Part shown: positions 1-10,447 of the stretch, piece by piece
How the letters are laid out: each line of letters begins with the position of its first letter
How positions within the stretch are numbered: position 1 is the first letter of the stretch
Origin: Azoarcus sp. L1K30
GTDB taxonomy: Bacteria; Pseudomonadota; Gammaproteobacteria; Burkholderiales; Rhodocyclaceae
Direction: 5' to 3'
DNA length: 64,000 bases
Assembly: GCF_018122735.1 (NCBI RefSeq)
Contig: NZ_JAGRRD010000001.1
Span: forward strand, 4,000,626 to 4,064,625
Position numbers and translations under genes: made by a program
The notes under the pieces: generated by a model
The model's input: only the letters and a program-made list of their open reading frames with translations
Told to the model about the DNA's origin: nothing
Database searches by the model: none

Positions 1-1044
<1,044 letters not shown>

Positions 1045-1102
1045 AGGCGGTCGTACGGTTGGCGCCGGTGTCGTCGCCAAGATCATCGAGTAACAACCAT
1101 TC

Positions 1103-1126
1103 GTGCGGAGCCATAGGGTTCCGCAC
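1103..1126 (+). other. Stem-loop between tuf and rpsJ
   Basis: A 10-bp stem with one G-U pair (GTGCGGAGCC with GGTTCCGCAC) closes an ATAG tetraloop. Only a weak T-rich stretch follows (CTCTTT, 1132-1136), so it is a poor intrinsic terminator. It may act as an RNA-processing or 3'-protection site at the str/S10 operon boundary, or as partial attenuation. Confidence 0.6.
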
Positions 1127-1149
1127 TATCGCTCTTTGGGAACAAGATC

Positions 1150-1461
1150 ATGCAAAGCCAGAAAATCCGCATCCGTCTGAAAGCTTTCGATTACCGTCTG
1201 ATCGACCAGTCGGCGCTTGAAATCGTCGATACCGCCAAGCGCACCGGCGCCGTCGTGCGTGGCCCCGTCCCGCTGCCGACGCGTATCGAGCGTTTCGACC
1301 TGCTGCGTTCGCCGCACGTCAACAAGGCATCGCGCGACCAGATGGAAATCCGTACTCACCAGCGTCTGATGGACATCGTCGATCCCACCGATAAGACCGT
1401 CGATGCGCTGATGAAGCTGGATCTGCCGGCCGGTGTGGATGTCGAGATCAAGCTTCAGTAA
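1150..1461 (+). CDS. rpsJ: 30S ribosomal protein S10 / NusE
   Basis: The 103-residue product matches the S10 family throughout ([17 protein letters not shown] start; [12 protein letters not shown] end). S10 is a 30S head protein and, as NusE, bridges NusG and NusB in antitermination complexes. The ATG at 1150 is preceded by a GGGA Shine-Dalgarno at 1138-1141. It heads the S10 cluster but is separated from rplC by an unusually long 113-bp gap that contains a promoter. Confidence 0.98.
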   Translation: MQSQKIRIRLKAFDYRLIDQSALEIVDTAKRTGAVVRGPVPLPTRIERFDLLRSPHVNKASRDQMEIRTHQRLMDIVDPTDKTVDALMKLDLPAGVDVEIKLQ

Positions 1462-1469
1462 GTCCAGGC

Positions 1470-1507
1470 TTGCATTTCTTTCGATAGGGCCGGTATAATC
1501 CGGCCCT
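1470..1507 (+). promoter_or_regulatory. Sigma-70-type promoter nested in a perfect palindrome upstream of rplC
   Basis: TTGCAT (1470-1475), 18 bp, then consensus TATAAT (1494-1499). The -10 hexamer sits exactly in the loop of a perfect 8-bp inverted repeat, AGGGCCGG (1486-1493) and CCGGCCCT (1500-1507). The same sequence as RNA could form a hairpin followed by TTGTGCCTTTT, so it might both attenuate read-through from rpsJ and start transcription of rplC onwards. Confidence 0.7.
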
Positions 1508-1574
1508 TGTGCCTTTTGGCGCAATTTATTTGTTCGACCCCCGGTCAATCGAAACCGGGAATCAGGAGAAAAAA

Positions 1575-2213
1575 ATGAGTCTAGGCCTTGTAGGGCGCAA
1601 GGTCGGCATGACTCGCATCTTTGCCGAAGATGGTAGAACCATCCCGGTGACGGTGCTTGACGTGTCCGACAACCGTGTGTCCCAGATCAAGACGCCTGAA
1701 ACCGACGGTTACTCCGCGGTTCAGGTGGCTGTGGGTAAGCGTCGCGCTAGCCGCGTCGTCAAGTCTCTCGCCGGGCATCTTGCCAAGGCGGGTGTCGAGC
1801 CCTGCCGCATTCTGCGCGAATTCCGCGTGGATGCAGAACAGATCGCTGCCTTCAAGGCGGGTGATGCTGTTGGTGCAGACCTGTTTGCAGTCGGCCAGAA
1901 GGTCGATGTGACGGGCGTGAGCATCGGTAAGGGTTTTTCTGGTGTCCAGAAGCGTCATAACTTCGCATCGAACCGCGCGTCGCACGGTAACTCCGTGTCG
2001 CATAACTCGCCGGGTTCGATTGGTATGGCGCAGGATCCAGGTCGTGTGTTCCCGGGTAAGCGCATGGCCGGTCAATACGGCAATGTTCAGCGCACCACGC
2101 AAGGTCTCGAGATCGTGCGTGTGGATGTCGAGCGTCAGTTGCTCCTCATCAAGGGTGCGGTTCCGGGCTCCAAGGGTGGCGACGTTGTCGTTCGTCCCGC
2201 GATCAAGGCTTGA
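1575..2213 (+). CDS. rplC: 50S ribosomal protein L3
   Basis: L3 binds the 3' domain of 23S rRNA near the peptidyl transferase centre and nucleates 50S assembly. The ATG at 1575 is chosen because AGGAG (1564-1568) lies 6 bases upstream and it gives the conserved start [16 protein letters not shown]; the frame is open 22 codons further upstream but that extension has no counterpart in the family. Length 212 residues, normal for L3. The central loop with [14 protein letters not shown] and the [14 protein letters not shown] motif, which carries the methylatable Gln in many bacteria, are intact. Confidence 0.97.
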   Translation: MSLGLVGRKVGMTRIFAEDGRTIPVTVLDVSDNRVSQIKTPETDGYSAVQVAVGKRRASRVVKSLAGHLAKAGVEPCRILREFRVDAEQIAAFKAGDAVGADLFAVGQKVDVTGVSIGKGFSGVQKRHNFASNRASHGNSVSHNSPGSIGMAQDPGRVFPGKRMAGQYGNVQRTTQGLEIVRVDVERQLLLIKGAVPGSKGGDVVVRPAIKA

Positions 2214-2226
2214 GGGCGGATACGCA

Positions 2227-2847
2227 ATGGAACTGAAACTATTGAATGATCAGGGTCAAGCTGCGTCGACGCTGCAGGCGTCGGATGTGCTGTTTGGTCG
2301 TGAATACAACGAAGCGCTGATTCACCAGCTCGTGACTGCCTATCTGGCAAATGCGCGCTCGGGCAATCGTGCGCAGAAGGGCCGTGCGGAAGTCAATAAG
2401 TCGACCCGCAAGCCGTTCCGCCAGAAGGGTACGGGTAACGCCCGTGCCGGTATGGCGTCCAGCCCGCTGTGGCGTGGCGGCGGCAAGATCTTCCCGAATT
2501 CCCCTGATGAGAACTTCTCGCAGAAGGTCAACCGCAAGATGTATCGCGCCGGCGTGGCGGCGATTCTCTCGCAGCTGGCTCGCGAAGACCGCCTTGCCGT
2601 GGTCGAGGATTTCAGCGTCGAGGCGCCGAAGACCCGCATGCTGGTGCAGAAGCTCAAGGGTATGGGTCTGGACTCCGTGCTGGTGATTACCGATGGCCTG
2701 GACGAGAACCTGTTCTTGTCCTCGCGTAACCTGAATCAGGTGTTGGTGCTCGACGTTCACGAAGCGGATCCGGTTTCGCTGGTGCGTTTCCCTAAGGTGC
2801 TGGTCACCAAGGGTGCGCTGGCCAAGATGGAGGAGTCGTGGCAATGA
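2227..2847 (+). CDS. rplD: 50S ribosomal protein L4
   Basis: The 206-residue product carries the L4 hallmarks: the basic loop [18 protein letters not shown], which lines the exit tunnel, and WRGGGKIFP. In E. coli, L4 also represses the S10 operon through its leader; no equivalent leader fold was identified here. The start ATG at 2227 follows a GAGGGCGGA stretch directly downstream of the rplC stop. An in-frame extension upstream runs through rplC coding sequence in another frame and is not used. The stop overlaps the rplW start by 4 bases. Confidence 0.97.
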   Translation: MELKLLNDQGQAASTLQASDVLFGREYNEALIHQLVTAYLANARSGNRAQKGRAEVNKSTRKPFRQKGTGNARAGMASSPLWRGGGKIFPNSPDENFSQKVNRKMYRAGVAAILSQLAREDRLAVVEDFSVEAPKTRMLVQKLKGMGLDSVLVITDGLDENLFLSSRNLNQVLVLDVHEADPVSLVRFPKVLVTKGALAKMEESWQ

Positions 2848-3149
2848 GCGCAATTAGCCAGGAACGTCTGCTGCAGGTTCTGCTCGCACCGCAGATTTCG
2901 GAAAAGGCGACTTACGTCGCCGACAAGAATGAACAGGTTGTGTTCAAAGTTGCTTCCGATGCCACCAAGCCCGAAGTGAAGGCAGCTGTAGAGCTGCTGT
3001 TCAAGGTCGAGGTCAAGTCGGTTCAGGTCCTGAATGTCAAGGGCAAGGTCAAGCGCTCCGGCCGTACGATCGGTCGTCGCAAGGACTGGAAGAAGGCCTT
3101 CGTCTGCCTCAAGCCCGGCCAGGAAATCAACTTTGTGGCCGGGGAGTAA
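2844..3149 (+). CDS. rplW: 50S ribosomal protein L23
   Basis: L23 sits at the tunnel exit and docks trigger factor and SRP. The 101-residue product from ATG 2844 ([21 protein letters not shown]) has family length. A GTG two codons upstream (2838) is in frame but would leave only about 2 bases after the GGAGG at 2829-2833, whereas the ATG gives normal spacing. The ATGA overlap with rplD suggests translational coupling. Confidence 0.95.
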   Translation: MSAISQERLLQVLLAPQISEKATYVADKNEQVVFKVASDATKPEVKAAVELLFKVEVKSVQVLNVKGKVKRSGRTIGRRKDWKKAFVCLKPGQEINFVAGE

Positions 3150-3155
3150 TCAATC

Positions 3156-3983
3156 ATGGCACTGGTAAAACTCAAGCCTACTTCCGCCGGCCGTCGTTCG
3201 ATGGTCAAGGTGGTGAACCCTGATCTGTACAAGGGTCGTCCGTTCGACGGGCTGCTCGAGAAGAAGATCAGCAAGGCGGGCCGCAACAACACGGGTCGCG
3301 TTACCGTGCGTCACCAGGGTGGCGGCCACAAGCAGCACTATCGCGTGATCGATTTCCGTCGCAACAAGGACGGCATCGTGGCCAAGGTCGAGCGTATCGA
3401 GTACGACCCCAACCGCTCAGCGAACATCGCCCTGCTGTGTTATGCCGACGGCGAGCGTCGCTACATCATCGCGCCGCGTGGCGTGGTGGTGGGGCAGTCG
3501 ATCGTCAGTGGCGTCGAGGCGCCGATCAAGGCCGGCAACGCACTGCCGATTCGCAACATTCCCGTGGGTTCGACCATCCACTGTGTCGAGATGATGCCGG
3601 GCAAGGGTGCGCAGATGGCGCGCGCGGCCGGTACGTCGGTGCAGCTGCTGGCGCGCGAGGGCGTGTATGCCCAGCTGCGCCTGCGTTCGGGTGAAATCCG
3701 TCGGGTTCATATCGAATGTCGCGCAACGATTGGCGAAGTCGGTAACGAAGAGCACAGCCTGCGCAAGATCGGCAAGGCGGGTGCAAACCGCTGGCGTGGT
3801 ATTCGCCCGACGGTTCGTGGCGTGGCCATGAACCCGGTGGATCACCCGCATGGTGGTGGTGAAGGTCGTACCGGCGAAGGTCGCGTTTCGGTCAGTCCGT
3901 GGGGCACGCCTGCCAAGGGTTATCGTACCCGCAGCAACAAGCGGACCGACACGATGATCGTGCAGCGTCGTCACAAGCGTTAA
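3156..3983 (+). CDS. rplB: 50S ribosomal protein L2
   Basis: A 275-residue L2, one of the oldest 23S-binding proteins and needed for subunit association and peptidyl transfer. The OB-fold and SH3-like domains are intact, and the C-terminal motif [14 protein letters not shown] with the essential histidine is present. The Shine-Dalgarno GGGGAG lies in the rplW tail 7 bases before the rplW stop region, so the genes are tightly coupled. Confidence 0.98.
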   Translation: MALVKLKPTSAGRRSMVKVVNPDLYKGRPFDGLLEKKISKAGRNNTGRVTVRHQGGGHKQHYRVIDFRRNKDGIVAKVERIEYDPNRSANIALLCYADGERRYIIAPRGVVVGQSIVSGVEAPIKAGNALPIRNIPVGSTIHCVEMMPGKGAQMARAAGTSVQLLAREGVYAQLRLRSGEIRRVHIECRATIGEVGNEEHSLRKIGKAGANRWRGIRPTVRGVAMNPVDHPHGGGEGRTGEGRVSVSPWGTPAKGYRTRSNKRTDTMIVQRRHKR

Positions 3984-3993
3984 GGGGTAACAG

Positions 3994-4269
3994 ATGGCAC
4001 GTTCTATTAAGAAAGGCCCGTTCATCGACGCTCACCTTCTGAAGAAGGTCGACGCCGCGCGGGCGAGCAACGACAAGCGCCCGGTCAAGACCTGGTCGCG
4101 TCGCTCCACCGTTCTGCCCGACTTTGTCGGTCTGACCATTGCAGTCCATAACGGTCGCCAGCACATTCCGGTCTACGTGTCCGAGAACATGGTTGGCCAC
4201 AAGCTGGGCGAATTTGCTCTGACGCGTACCTTCAAGGGTCATGCGGCGAGCAAGAAGGCGAAGAGGTAA
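3994..4269 (+). CDS. rpsS: 30S ribosomal protein S19
   Basis: A 91-residue S19 ([36 protein letters not shown]). It forms a complex with S13 in the 30S head and contacts the A-site tRNA and the B1a bridge. Starts 10 bases after rplB with GGGGTAA as ribosome binding region. Its last codons (AGAGG, 4261-4265) supply the Shine-Dalgarno for rplV. Confidence 0.98.
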   Translation: MARSIKKGPFIDAHLLKKVDAARASNDKRPVKTWSRRSTVLPDFVGLTIAVHNGRQHIPVYVSENMVGHKLGEFALTRTFKGHAASKKAKR

Positions 4270-4271
4270 TC

Positions 4272-4601
4272 ATGGAAACCAAGGCAATTCTCCGTGGTGT
4301 CCGCCTCTCGGCGCAAAAGGGTCGGCTCGTGGCTGACCTCGTGCGCGGCCGTCCTGTCGGCCAGGCGCTCAATGTGCTGACCTTCTCGCCGAAGAAAGGC
4401 GCGAAGATCATCCGCAAAGTGGTCGAGTCTGCAATCGCGAACGCAGAACACAACGACGGTGCTGACATCGACGCACTGAAGGTCAAGACGATTCATGTGG
4501 AAGAGGGCACGACCCTCAAGCGCTTCACCGCGCGTGCGAAGGGCCGGGGAAATCGTATTTCCAAGCCGACCTGCCACATTTACGTGACCGTTGGCGAGTA
4601 A
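4272..4601 (+). CDS. rplV: 50S ribosomal protein L22
   Basis: A 109-residue L22. Its beta-hairpin ([19 protein letters not shown], near the C-terminus) lines the exit tunnel and is the usual site of macrolide-resistance changes; nothing unusual is seen in it. Starts 2 bases after the rpsS stop and uses an AGAGG inside rpsS, which implies coupling. Confidence 0.98.
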   Translation: METKAILRGVRLSAQKGRLVADLVRGRPVGQALNVLTFSPKKGAKIIRKVVESAIANAEHNDGADIDALKVKTIHVEEGTTLKRFTARAKGRGNRISKPTCHIYVTVGE

Positions 4602-4610
4602 GGAGTACAT

Positions 4611-5366
4611 ATGGGTCAGAAAATACATCCCACCGGATTCCGCCTCGCCGTCACGCGTGACTGGACTTCCCGTTGGTACGCTTCGAGCCAGGATTTTTCG
4701 AAAATGCTTCAGGAAGATCTGAAGGTTCGGGACTACCTGAAGAAGCGTCTCTCGCATGCATCCGTGGCGCGTGTCGTGATTGAGCGTCCGGCCAAGAATG
4801 CCCGCATCACCCTGTACAGCGCCCGCCCGGGTGTGGTGATTGGCAAGAAGGGTGAAGACATCGAAGCGCTCAAGCGCGATCTGCAACAGATCGTCGGGGT
4901 GCCGGTTCATGTGAACATCGAAGAGGTGCGCAAGCCCGAGATCGATGCCAAGCTGATCGCCGACTCGATCGCGCAGCAGCTGGAAAAGCGCATCATGTTC
5001 CGTCGCGCAATGAAGCGTGCGATGCAGAATGCCATGCGCCTGGGTGCGCAGGGCATCAAGATCATGAGTGCCGGTCGTCTGAACGGCGCCGAGATCGCGC
5101 GGACCGAGTGGTATCGTGAAGGTCGTGTGCCGCTGCACACCCTTCGTGCAAACATCGATTACGGTGTTTCCGAAGCCAAGACCACCTACGGCATCATCGG
5201 CATCAAGGTCTGGGTTTATAAGGGCGAGATGCTTGGCCGCAACGAGCAGCCGGTGGTCGCTGAACCCGAAGCCGATAACCGCCGTGGCCGCCGTGGCGCG
5301 CCCCGTGATGGTGAAGGCCGTCCGGGTCGTCGTCCCGCTCGCCGCGAAGATAGCAGGAGTGAATGA
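4611..5366 (+). CDS. rpsC: 30S ribosomal protein S3
   Basis: S3 forms part of the mRNA entry site and helicase. The KH domain with the GKKG loop ([16 protein letters not shown]) and the S3 C-terminal domain are complete. At 251 residues it is longer than the 233-residue E. coli protein because of an Arg/Gly/Pro/Asp-rich tail of roughly 35 residues ([14 protein letters not shown]…), a low-complexity extension seen in many betaproteobacteria. The stop overlaps the rplP start by one base. Confidence 0.97.
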   Translation: MGQKIHPTGFRLAVTRDWTSRWYASSQDFSKMLQEDLKVRDYLKKRLSHASVARVVIERPAKNARITLYSARPGVVIGKKGEDIEALKRDLQQIVGVPVHVNIEEVRKPEIDAKLIADSIAQQLEKRIMFRRAMKRAMQNAMRLGAQGIKIMSAGRLNGAEIARTEWYREGRVPLHTLRANIDYGVSEAKTTYGIIGIKVWVYKGEMLGRNEQPVVAEPEADNRRGRRGAPRDGEGRPGRRPARREDSRSE

Positions 5367-5785
5367 TGCTGCAGCCGTCGAGAAGAAAGTATCGTAAGGA
5401 GCAGAAGGGCCGCAACACGGGTGTTGCCACCCGTGGCGCCAAGGTGAGCTTTGGTGATTTCGGCCTGAAGGCGGTCGGTCGTGGTCGTCTGACCGCACGT
5501 CAGATTGAAGCGGCTCGTCGTGCCATGACCCGCCACATCAAGCGTGGTGGCCGGATCTGGATCCGCATTTTCCCGGATAAGCCGATTTCGCGTAAGCCGG
5601 CTGAAGTTCGGATGGGTAACGGTAAGGGCAATCCCGAGTATTGGGTCGCTGAGATCCAGCCGGGCAAAGTGCTCTACGAAATGGATGGTGTTGACGAGAC
5701 GCTCGCGCGTGAAGCTTTCCGGCTTGCTGCCGCCAAGCTCCCGCTCGAGACCGTATTTGTGACCCGTCAGTTGGGGCAAGCATGA
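5366..5785 (+). CDS. rplP: 50S ribosomal protein L16
   Basis: L16 organises the A-site tRNA region of the 50S. The ATG at 5366 gives the conserved start [17 protein letters not shown] and sits 6 bases after GGAG; another ATG directly before it (5363) would add one Met and leave only 3 bases of spacing, so it is not preferred. 139 residues, family length. The loop around [16 protein letters not shown] is intact. Its end overlaps rpmC by 4 bases (ATGA). Confidence 0.96.
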   Translation: MLQPSRRKYRKEQKGRNTGVATRGAKVSFGDFGLKAVGRGRLTARQIEAARRAMTRHIKRGGRIWIRIFPDKPISRKPAEVRMGNGKGNPEYWVAEIQPGKVLYEMDGVDETLAREAFRLAAAKLPLETVFVTRQLGQA

Positions 5786-5973
5786 AAGCGAGTGAACTCC
5801 GCGCCAAGAGCGCTGATGAATTGAACCAGGAGTTGCTCGAGCTGCTGAAGGCGCAGTTTTCCCTGCGCATGCAACATGCAACACAGCAGCTGGGCAACAC
5901 GAGCCAAATGGGTAAGGTGCGACGCGACATCGCGCGTGTCCGTACGCTCCTTCGCGAAAAGGCGGGTGTCTAA
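5782..5973 (+). CDS. rpmC: 50S ribosomal protein L29
   Basis: A 63-residue two-helix L29 protein ([30 protein letters not shown]), located near the tunnel exit next to L23. It is translationally coupled on both sides: ATGA overlap with rplP and a one-base overlap (TAATG) with rpsQ. Confidence 0.97.
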   Translation: MKASELRAKSADELNQELLELLKAQFSLRMQHATQQLGNTSQMGKVRRDIARVRTLLREKAGV

Positions 5974-6242
5974 TGAGCGAGCAAGCAGAAAAGGTTCGCC
6001 GCGCCCTCGTCGGGCGCGTGGTGAGCGACAAGATGGACAAGACGGTGACCGTTCTCGTTGAGCGTCGGGTCAAGCACCCGCTGTACGGCAAGATCATTAC
6101 CCGTTCTGCCAAGTACCATGCACACGTCGAAAATGGTGCCGCCACGCAGGGCGACCTCGTCGAAATCGAAGAGTGTCGTCCCTTGTCGCGCACCAAGACC
6201 TGGCGTGTCACGCAAGTGCTCGAAAAAGCACGTGTGATCTGA
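5973..6242 (+). CDS. rpsQ: 30S ribosomal protein S17
   Basis: An 89-residue S17 with the OB-fold motifs ([39 protein letters not shown]). It is a primary 16S rRNA binder in the 30S body. It is the last gene of the S10 transcription unit here: a 150-bp gap with a long inverted repeat and a promoter separates it from rplN. Confidence 0.97.
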   Translation: MSEQAEKVRRALVGRVVSDKMDKTVTVLVERRVKHPLYGKIITRSAKYHAHVENGAATQGDLVEIEECRPLSRTKTWRVTQVLEKARVI

Positions 6243-6268
6243 TCAGGTTGGTTTGCAATTTTTGCAAG

Positions 6269-6303
6269 AACAGCTTGGCGCTTTAGCGCCAAGCTGTTAT
6301 ACT
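6269..6303 (+). promoter_or_regulatory. spc-operon promoter overlapping a 13-bp inverted repeat
   Basis: A perfect inverted repeat, AACAGCTTGGCGC (6269-6281) and GCGCCAAGCTGTT (6286-6298), has a TTTA loop. TTGGCG (6275-6280), 17 bp, TATACT (6298-6303) fits a sigma-70 promoter lying directly across it. As RNA the stem would be strong, but only ATACTTTC follows, so termination would be partial at best. It sits where E. coli has its spc promoter, in the 150-bp rpsQ-rplN gap. Confidence 0.7.
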
Positions 6304-6392
6304 TTCAAATCTTGCTCCGGGATTCGTCGGGGCATCCTACCCTGACGGGTTCCAATACTGACCGCGCTGCGGGATAAGTTGGAGATAAATTC

Positions 6393-6761
6393 ATGATTCA
6401 AATGCAGTCCAGGCTCGATGTAGCCGACAACACCGGCGCGCGTTCGGTGATGTGCATCAAGGTGCTCGGCGGCTCCAAGCGTCGTTATGCCGGTATCGGT
6501 GACATTATCAAGGTTACCGTTAAGGATGCTGCGCCGCGCGGCCGTGTCAAGAAGGGTGATGTCTACAACGCCGTTGTTGTGCGTACCGCCAAGGGTGTCC
6601 GCCGTCCGGATGGCTCGCTGGTCAAGTTCGACAACAACGCTGCTGTGCTTTTGAATAACAAGCTTGAGCCCATCGGTACCCGCATTTTTGGGCCCGTGAC
6701 GCGTGAGCTGCGCTCCGAGCGGTTCATGAAGATCGTCTCGCTGGCGCCTGAAGTGCTCTGA
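6393..6761 (+). CDS. rplN: 50S ribosomal protein L14
   Basis: A 122-residue L14 ([27 protein letters not shown]). L14 contacts L19 and 16S rRNA at the subunit interface and binds the silencing factor RsfS. First gene of the spc unit, with a leader of roughly 80 bases from the promoter above. Shine-Dalgarno GGAG lies in TTGGAGATAAATTC just before the ATG. Confidence 0.98.
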   Translation: MIQMQSRLDVADNTGARSVMCIKVLGGSKRRYAGIGDIIKVTVKDAAPRGRVKKGDVYNAVVVRTAKGVRRPDGSLVKFDNNAAVLLNNKLEPIGTRIFGPVTRELRSERFMKIVSLAPEVL

Positions 6762-6773
6762 GGAGTCGATGAG

Positions 6774-7091
6774 ATGAACAAGATCCGCAAGGGTGATGAA
6801 GTTGTGGTGCTGACCGGCAAGGACCGGGGGCGCCGTGGCTTGGTGCTGCGTCGCGTCGATGACGAGCATCTGGTGGTTGAGGGTGTCAATCGGGTGAAAA
6901 AGCATGTTCGCCCGAATCCTCTCAAGGGTGAGGTCGGTGGCATCGTCGAGAAGGATATGCCGATCCATGTTTCGAACATCGCGCTGTTCAATCCCGCATC
7001 GCAGAAAGCTGATCGCGTCGGGATCAAGGTGCTTGAGGATGGCCGCAAGGCGCGCTTCTTCAAGTCGAATGGCGAGCTGGTGGATGCCTAA
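6774..7091 (+). CDS. rplX: 50S ribosomal protein L24
   Basis: A 105-residue L24 with an N-terminal KOW motif ([19 protein letters not shown]), an assembly initiator that binds the 5' end of 23S rRNA. In E. coli the S8 repressor site lies between rplX and rplE; the short gap here (7092-7100) shows only an AGGAG ribosome binding site, so a comparable site would have to involve coding sequence. Confidence 0.97.
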   Translation: MNKIRKGDEVVVLTGKDRGRRGLVLRRVDDEHLVVEGVNRVKKHVRPNPLKGEVGGIVEKDMPIHVSNIALFNPASQKADRVGIKVLEDGRKARFFKSNGELVDA

Positions 7092-7100
7092 GGAGTGACA

Positions 7101-7640
7101 ATGGCTCGCTTGCAACAAGTTTACAAGGACGCTGTGGTGCCTGAGCTGCTGAAGCAGTTCAGCTACAAGTCCGTGATGGAAGTTCCGCGTATCACCAAGA
7201 TCACCCTCAACATGGGTGTCGGTGAGGCAGTTGGCGACAAGAAAGTGCTGGAGCACGCGATTGGTGACATGACCAAGATTGCCGGTCAGAAGCCGGTTGC
7301 CACGAAGGCTCGCAAGTCGATCGCCGGCTTCAAGATTCGTGACGGCTACCCGATTGGCTGCATGGTGACGCTGCGTGGACCGAAGATGTACGAGTTCCTC
7401 GATCGTCTCGTGACCATTGCGCTGCCGCGTGTTCGTGACTTCCGCGGTATTGCTGCCAAGGGTTTCGATGGTCGTGGCAACTACAACCTGGGCGTCAAGG
7501 AACAGATCATTTTCCCGGAAATCGAGTACGACAAGATCGACGCGCTCCGCGGTATGAACATCAGCATCACGACGACGGCCAAGAGTGACCAAGAAGCGCG
7601 TGCGCTTCTGGGTGCATTCAAGTTCCCGTTCAAGAATTGA
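7101..7640 (+). CDS. rplE: 50S ribosomal protein L5
   Basis: A 179-residue L5, part of the 5S RNP and of bridge B1b. The ATG at 7101 follows AGGAG (7091-7095) and gives [17 protein letters not shown]; an in-frame GTG at 7095 overlaps that Shine-Dalgarno and is rejected. The conserved segments NMGVGEA and KFPFKN at the C-terminus are intact. Confidence 0.97.
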   Translation: MARLQQVYKDAVVPELLKQFSYKSVMEVPRITKITLNMGVGEAVGDKKVLEHAIGDMTKIAGQKPVATKARKSIAGFKIRDGYPIGCMVTLRGPKMYEFLDRLVTIALPRVRDFRGIAAKGFDGRGNYNLGVKEQIIFPEIEYDKIDALRGMNISITTTAKSDQEARALLGAFKFPFKN

Positions 7641-7647
7641 GGGTGAT

Positions 7648-7953
7648 ATGGCGAAACTGGCTCTGATTAATCGTGAAGAGAAGCGTCGCAAGACGGTGGC
7701 GAAATTCGCTGCCAAGCGCGCTGCGCTGATTGCACAGATTAACGATATGAAGCTGTCGGACGAAGAACGCATGACGGCTCGTCTTAACCTGCAGCAACTG
7801 CCGCGCAATGCAAGCCCGGTGCGTGAGCGTAATCGTTGCGCGCTGACGGGGCGGCCCCGCGGTGTTTTCCGCAAGTTTGGTCTGTGCCGTAACAAGTTGC
7901 GCGAAATTGCATTCCGCGGCGAAGTGCCTGGCATGACCAAGGCGAGCTGGTAA
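7648..7953 (+). CDS. rpsN: 30S ribosomal protein S14 (zinc-free long form)
   Basis: A 101-residue S14 starting [15 protein letters not shown]. It is the long form without the CxxC-C..C zinc knuckle; only two Cys remain ([15 protein letters not shown]). The start at 7648 lies 7 bases after the rplE stop with GAGGGTG as ribosome binding site. The frame is open further upstream inside rplE but that part does not resemble S14. Confidence 0.96.
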   Translation: MAKLALINREEKRRKTVAKFAAKRAALIAQINDMKLSDEERMTARLNLQQLPRNASPVRERNRCALTGRPRGVFRKFGLCRNKLREIAFRGEVPGMTKASW

Positions 7954-7965
7954 GGAGAATAGATA

Positions 7966-8361
7966 ATGAGTATGTCCGATCCTATCGCCGACATGCTGAC
8001 GCGTATTCGCAATGGGCAGCAAGCCCAGAAAGCGAACGTGAGCATGCCTTCGTCGAAGCTGAAGGTCGCAATCGCCAAGGTGCTGCAGGACGAAGGCTAT
8101 ATCGACGGCTACGTCGTGCGCGAGTCTGCAGGCAAGGCCGAGTTGGAGCTTGCCCTCAAGTATTATGCGGGCCGTCCCGTGATCGAGCGTATCGATCGCG
8201 TGAGCCGTCCGGGGTTGCGCGTATATAAGGGCAGCGATGACCTGCCGCGCGTGATGAATGGTCTGGGTGTTGCCATTGTGTCGACCCCCCAAGGTGTGAT
8301 GACCGATCGTGCTGCCCGTACCAATCGGGTTGGCGGTGAAGTCATCTGCCTCGTGGCCTAA
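7966..8361 (+). CDS. rpsH: 30S ribosomal protein S8
   Basis: A 131-residue S8 ([19 protein letters not shown]-terminal GGEVICLVA), a primary 16S rRNA binder and the feedback regulator of the spc operon in E. coli. GGAG lies 8 bases before the ATG. Confidence 0.98.
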   Translation: MSMSDPIADMLTRIRNGQQAQKANVSMPSSKLKVAIAKVLQDEGYIDGYVVRESAGKAELELALKYYAGRPVIERIDRVSRPGLRVYKGSDDLPRVMNGLGVAIVSTPQGVMTDRAARTNRVGGEVICLVA

Positions 8362-8372
8362 GGAGGAATCTT

Positions 8373-8906
8373 ATGTCTCGTGTAGCTAAGAATCCGGTCG
8401 CCATTCCGAGTGGTGTCGAGGTTACGATCTCGGCAGCCGAAGTTGCGATCAAGGGGCCGCTGGGTACGGTTCGTCAGGCACTGAGCGCGGCGGTTGTGCT
8501 CGAACGTGACGGCGACAATCTGGTCTGCAAGGCACGCGAAGGTGTGCCCAATTCCGGTGCGATGTCGGGTACCGTGCGTTCGCTGGTGAACAACATGGTC
8601 ATCGGCGTGACGAAGGGCTTCGAGCGCAAGCTCAACCTGGTGGGCGTCGGTTATCGTGCCCAGGCCCAGGGCGACAAGTTGAATCTCTCGCTGGGTTTCT
8701 CCCATCCCGTGGTGCATCAGATGCCCGCCGGTGTGAAGGCTGAAACTCCCACTCAGACCGAGATCGTGATCAAGGGTATCGACAAGCAGCAGGTCGGTCA
8801 GGTTGCGGCCGAGGTACGGGCATACCGCGCTCCCGAGCCCTATAAGGGCAAGGGCGTCCGTTATTCGGACGAAGTGGTTGTGCTCAAGGAAACCAAGAAG
8901 AAGTAA
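8373..8906 (+). CDS. rplF: 50S ribosomal protein L6
   Basis: A 177-residue L6 made of two related alpha/beta domains, near the sarcin-ricin loop. The C-terminal [19 protein letters not shown] is canonical. A strong AAGGAGG ribosome binding site lies right before the ATG. Confidence 0.98.
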   Translation: MSRVAKNPVAIPSGVEVTISAAEVAIKGPLGTVRQALSAAVVLERDGDNLVCKAREGVPNSGAMSGTVRSLVNNMVIGVTKGFERKLNLVGVGYRAQAQGDKLNLSLGFSHPVVHQMPAGVKAETPTQTEIVIKGIDKQQVGQVAAEVRAYRAPEPYKGKGVRYSDEVVVLKETKKK

Positions 8907-8917
8907 GGCGGTTCGTC

Positions 8918-9271
8918 ATGAACAAAAAAGAAACTCGTCTTCGCCGTGCGCGTAAAACTCGCGCCAAGCTCGCGGAGCTCAAGGCGGTGCGCCTCACCGT
9001 GTATCGTTCGAATGCGCACATGTACGCGCAGGTGATTTCCGGTTGTGGCTCCCGCGTGCTCGCGGCAGCGTCGACCGTGGAGCCTGCGGTTCGTGCCGAG
9101 CTCGCCAACGGTGGCAATAAACAAGCAGCAGCAGTGGTCGGCAAGTTGATTGCCGAGCGTGCCAAGGCTGCCGGGATCGAGACGGTTGCGTTTGACCGCT
9201 CGGGCTTCCTCTACCATGGCCGCGTCAAGACGTTGGCTGAGGCTGCCCGCGAAGGCGGCCTTAAGTTCTAA
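8918..9271 (+). CDS. rplR: 50S ribosomal protein L18
   Basis: A 117-residue L18 ([19 protein letters not shown]-terminal [25 protein letters not shown]), which binds 5S rRNA with L5. The basic N-terminal tail and the conserved C-terminus are complete. Confidence 0.98.
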   Translation: MNKKETRLRRARKTRAKLAELKAVRLTVYRSNAHMYAQVISGCGSRVLAAASTVEPAVRAELANGGNKQAAAVVGKLIAERAKAAGIETVAFDRSGFLYHGRVKTLAEAAREGGLKF

Positions 9272-9283
9272 GCGAGGATTCGA

Positions 9284-9808
9284 ATGGCTAAGCAGCAAAC
9301 CAAGCGCCCGCAAGCCTCCGACGAGCGCGACGACGGAATGCGTGAAAAGATGGTCGCGATCAATCGCGTGACCAAGGTTGTGAAGGGCGGCCGGATTCTC
9401 GGTTTCGCCGCTCTGACCGTGGTCGGCGATGGCGATGGCGGCATCGGCATGGGCAAGGGCAAGTCGCGTGAAGTGCCGGTTGCGGTGCAGAAGGCAATGG
9501 ACGAAGCCCGGCGTAAGCTCTCCAAGATCTCCCTCAAGAACGGTACGCTCCAGCACACCGTCATTGGCAAGCATGGCGCCGCTTCGGTGCTGATGCAGCC
9601 GGCACCCCAGGGTACCGGAATCATCGCCGGCGGTCCGATGCGTGCCGTGTTCGAGGTGATGGGCGTGACCGACATCATCTGCAAGTGCATCGGTTCGACC
9701 AACCCGTACAACGTGGTTCGAGCCACGATCAACGGGCTGATGGCGATCAACACCCCGGCGGAAATTGCTGCCAAGCGTGGCAAGTCTGTCGAAGAGATCC
9801 TGGGGTAA
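9284..9808 (+). CDS. rpsE: 30S ribosomal protein S5
   Basis: A 174-residue S5 with the double-stranded-RNA-binding-like N-domain ([21 protein letters not shown]) and the C-domain [14 protein letters not shown]5 forms the mRNA entry helicase with S3 and S4 and affects accuracy. Four bases separate it from rpmD. Confidence 0.98.
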   Translation: MAKQQTKRPQASDERDDGMREKMVAINRVTKVVKGGRILGFAALTVVGDGDGGIGMGKGKSREVPVAVQKAMDEARRKLSKISLKNGTLQHTVIGKHGAASVLMQPAPQGTGIIAGGPMRAVFEVMGVTDIICKCIGSTNPYNVVRATINGLMAINTPAEIAAKRGKSVEEILG

Positions 9809-9811
9809 GCG

Positions 9812-9994
9812 ATGACCGACAAGAAGATTAAGGTCACCCTCGTGAAGAGCGTGATCGGTACCAAGCAATCACACCGTGCGACCGTTCGTGGTCTGGGCCT
9901 GCGTCGCCTGCACCACTGCGTCGAGTTGGTCGATACGCCGGAAGTTCGCGGCATGATCAACAAGGTGTCCTATCTGGTTAAGTACGAGGCTTGA
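9812..9994 (+). CDS. rpmD: 50S ribosomal protein L30
   Basis: A 60-residue L30 ([27 protein letters not shown]), the small ferredoxin-like-fold protein of the 50S. It sits between rpsE and rplO with one intervening base before rplO. Confidence 0.97.
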   Translation: MTDKKIKVTLVKSVIGTKQSHRATVRGLGLRRLHHCVELVDTPEVRGMINKVSYLVKYEA

Positions 9995-9995
9995 T

Positions 9996-10433
9996 ATGCG
10001 CCTGAATACGATTAAACCGGGCGCTGGCTCGAAGTTTGCCGCCAAGCGCGTCGGACGCGGCATCGGCAGTGGCCTGGGCAAGACCTGCGGTCGCGGTCAC
10101 AAGGGGCAGAAGTCCCGTGCCGGTGGTTTTCACAAGGTCGGTTTCGAAGGTGGTCAGATGCCCCTTCAGCGCCGTCTGCCGAAGCGCGGCTTCGTGTCCC
10201 TGACGCGCGCCCGCAACGCCGAGGTTCGTCTGTCCGAGTTGGCTGCTTTGCCGGTCGATGAAGTCGATCTGCTGGTTCTGATGCAGGCCGGCGTCATTCC
10301 GGCTGATTCGCTATCCGCAAAGGTCATTCTTTCGGGCGAGATCAGCAAGAAGGTCGTGCTGCGTGGCGTCGGGGCAACCGCCGGTGCGCGTGCTGCCATC
10401 GAGGCGGCCGGCGGCTCGGTCTCTGCAGAGTAA
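9996..10433 (+). CDS. rplO: 50S ribosomal protein L15
   Basis: A 145-residue L15. The Gly-rich, basic N-terminal half ([17 protein letters not shown]) penetrates the 50S and the C-terminal half forms the globular domain. Length and motifs are normal. Confidence 0.98.
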   Translation: MRLNTIKPGAGSKFAAKRVGRGIGSGLGKTCGRGHKGQKSRAGGFHKVGFEGGQMPLQRRLPKRGFVSLTRARNAEVRLSELAALPVDEVDLLVLMQAGVIPADSLSAKVILSGEISKKVVLRGVGATAGARAAIEAAGGSVSAE

Positions 10434-10447
10434 GCAAAGGTACGATT

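Noticed and set aside
4239-5498. Long open frame on the minus strand (419 codons) opposite rplV and rpsC
   Set aside because: It mirrors conserved ribosomal genes on the plus strand, its product looks like no protein family, and long antisense frames are expected in high-GC DNA.
6297-8078. 593-codon minus-strand frame opposite rplN-rpsH
   Set aside because: Antisense shadow of well-established ribosomal genes; biased His/Arg/Leu composition with no domains.
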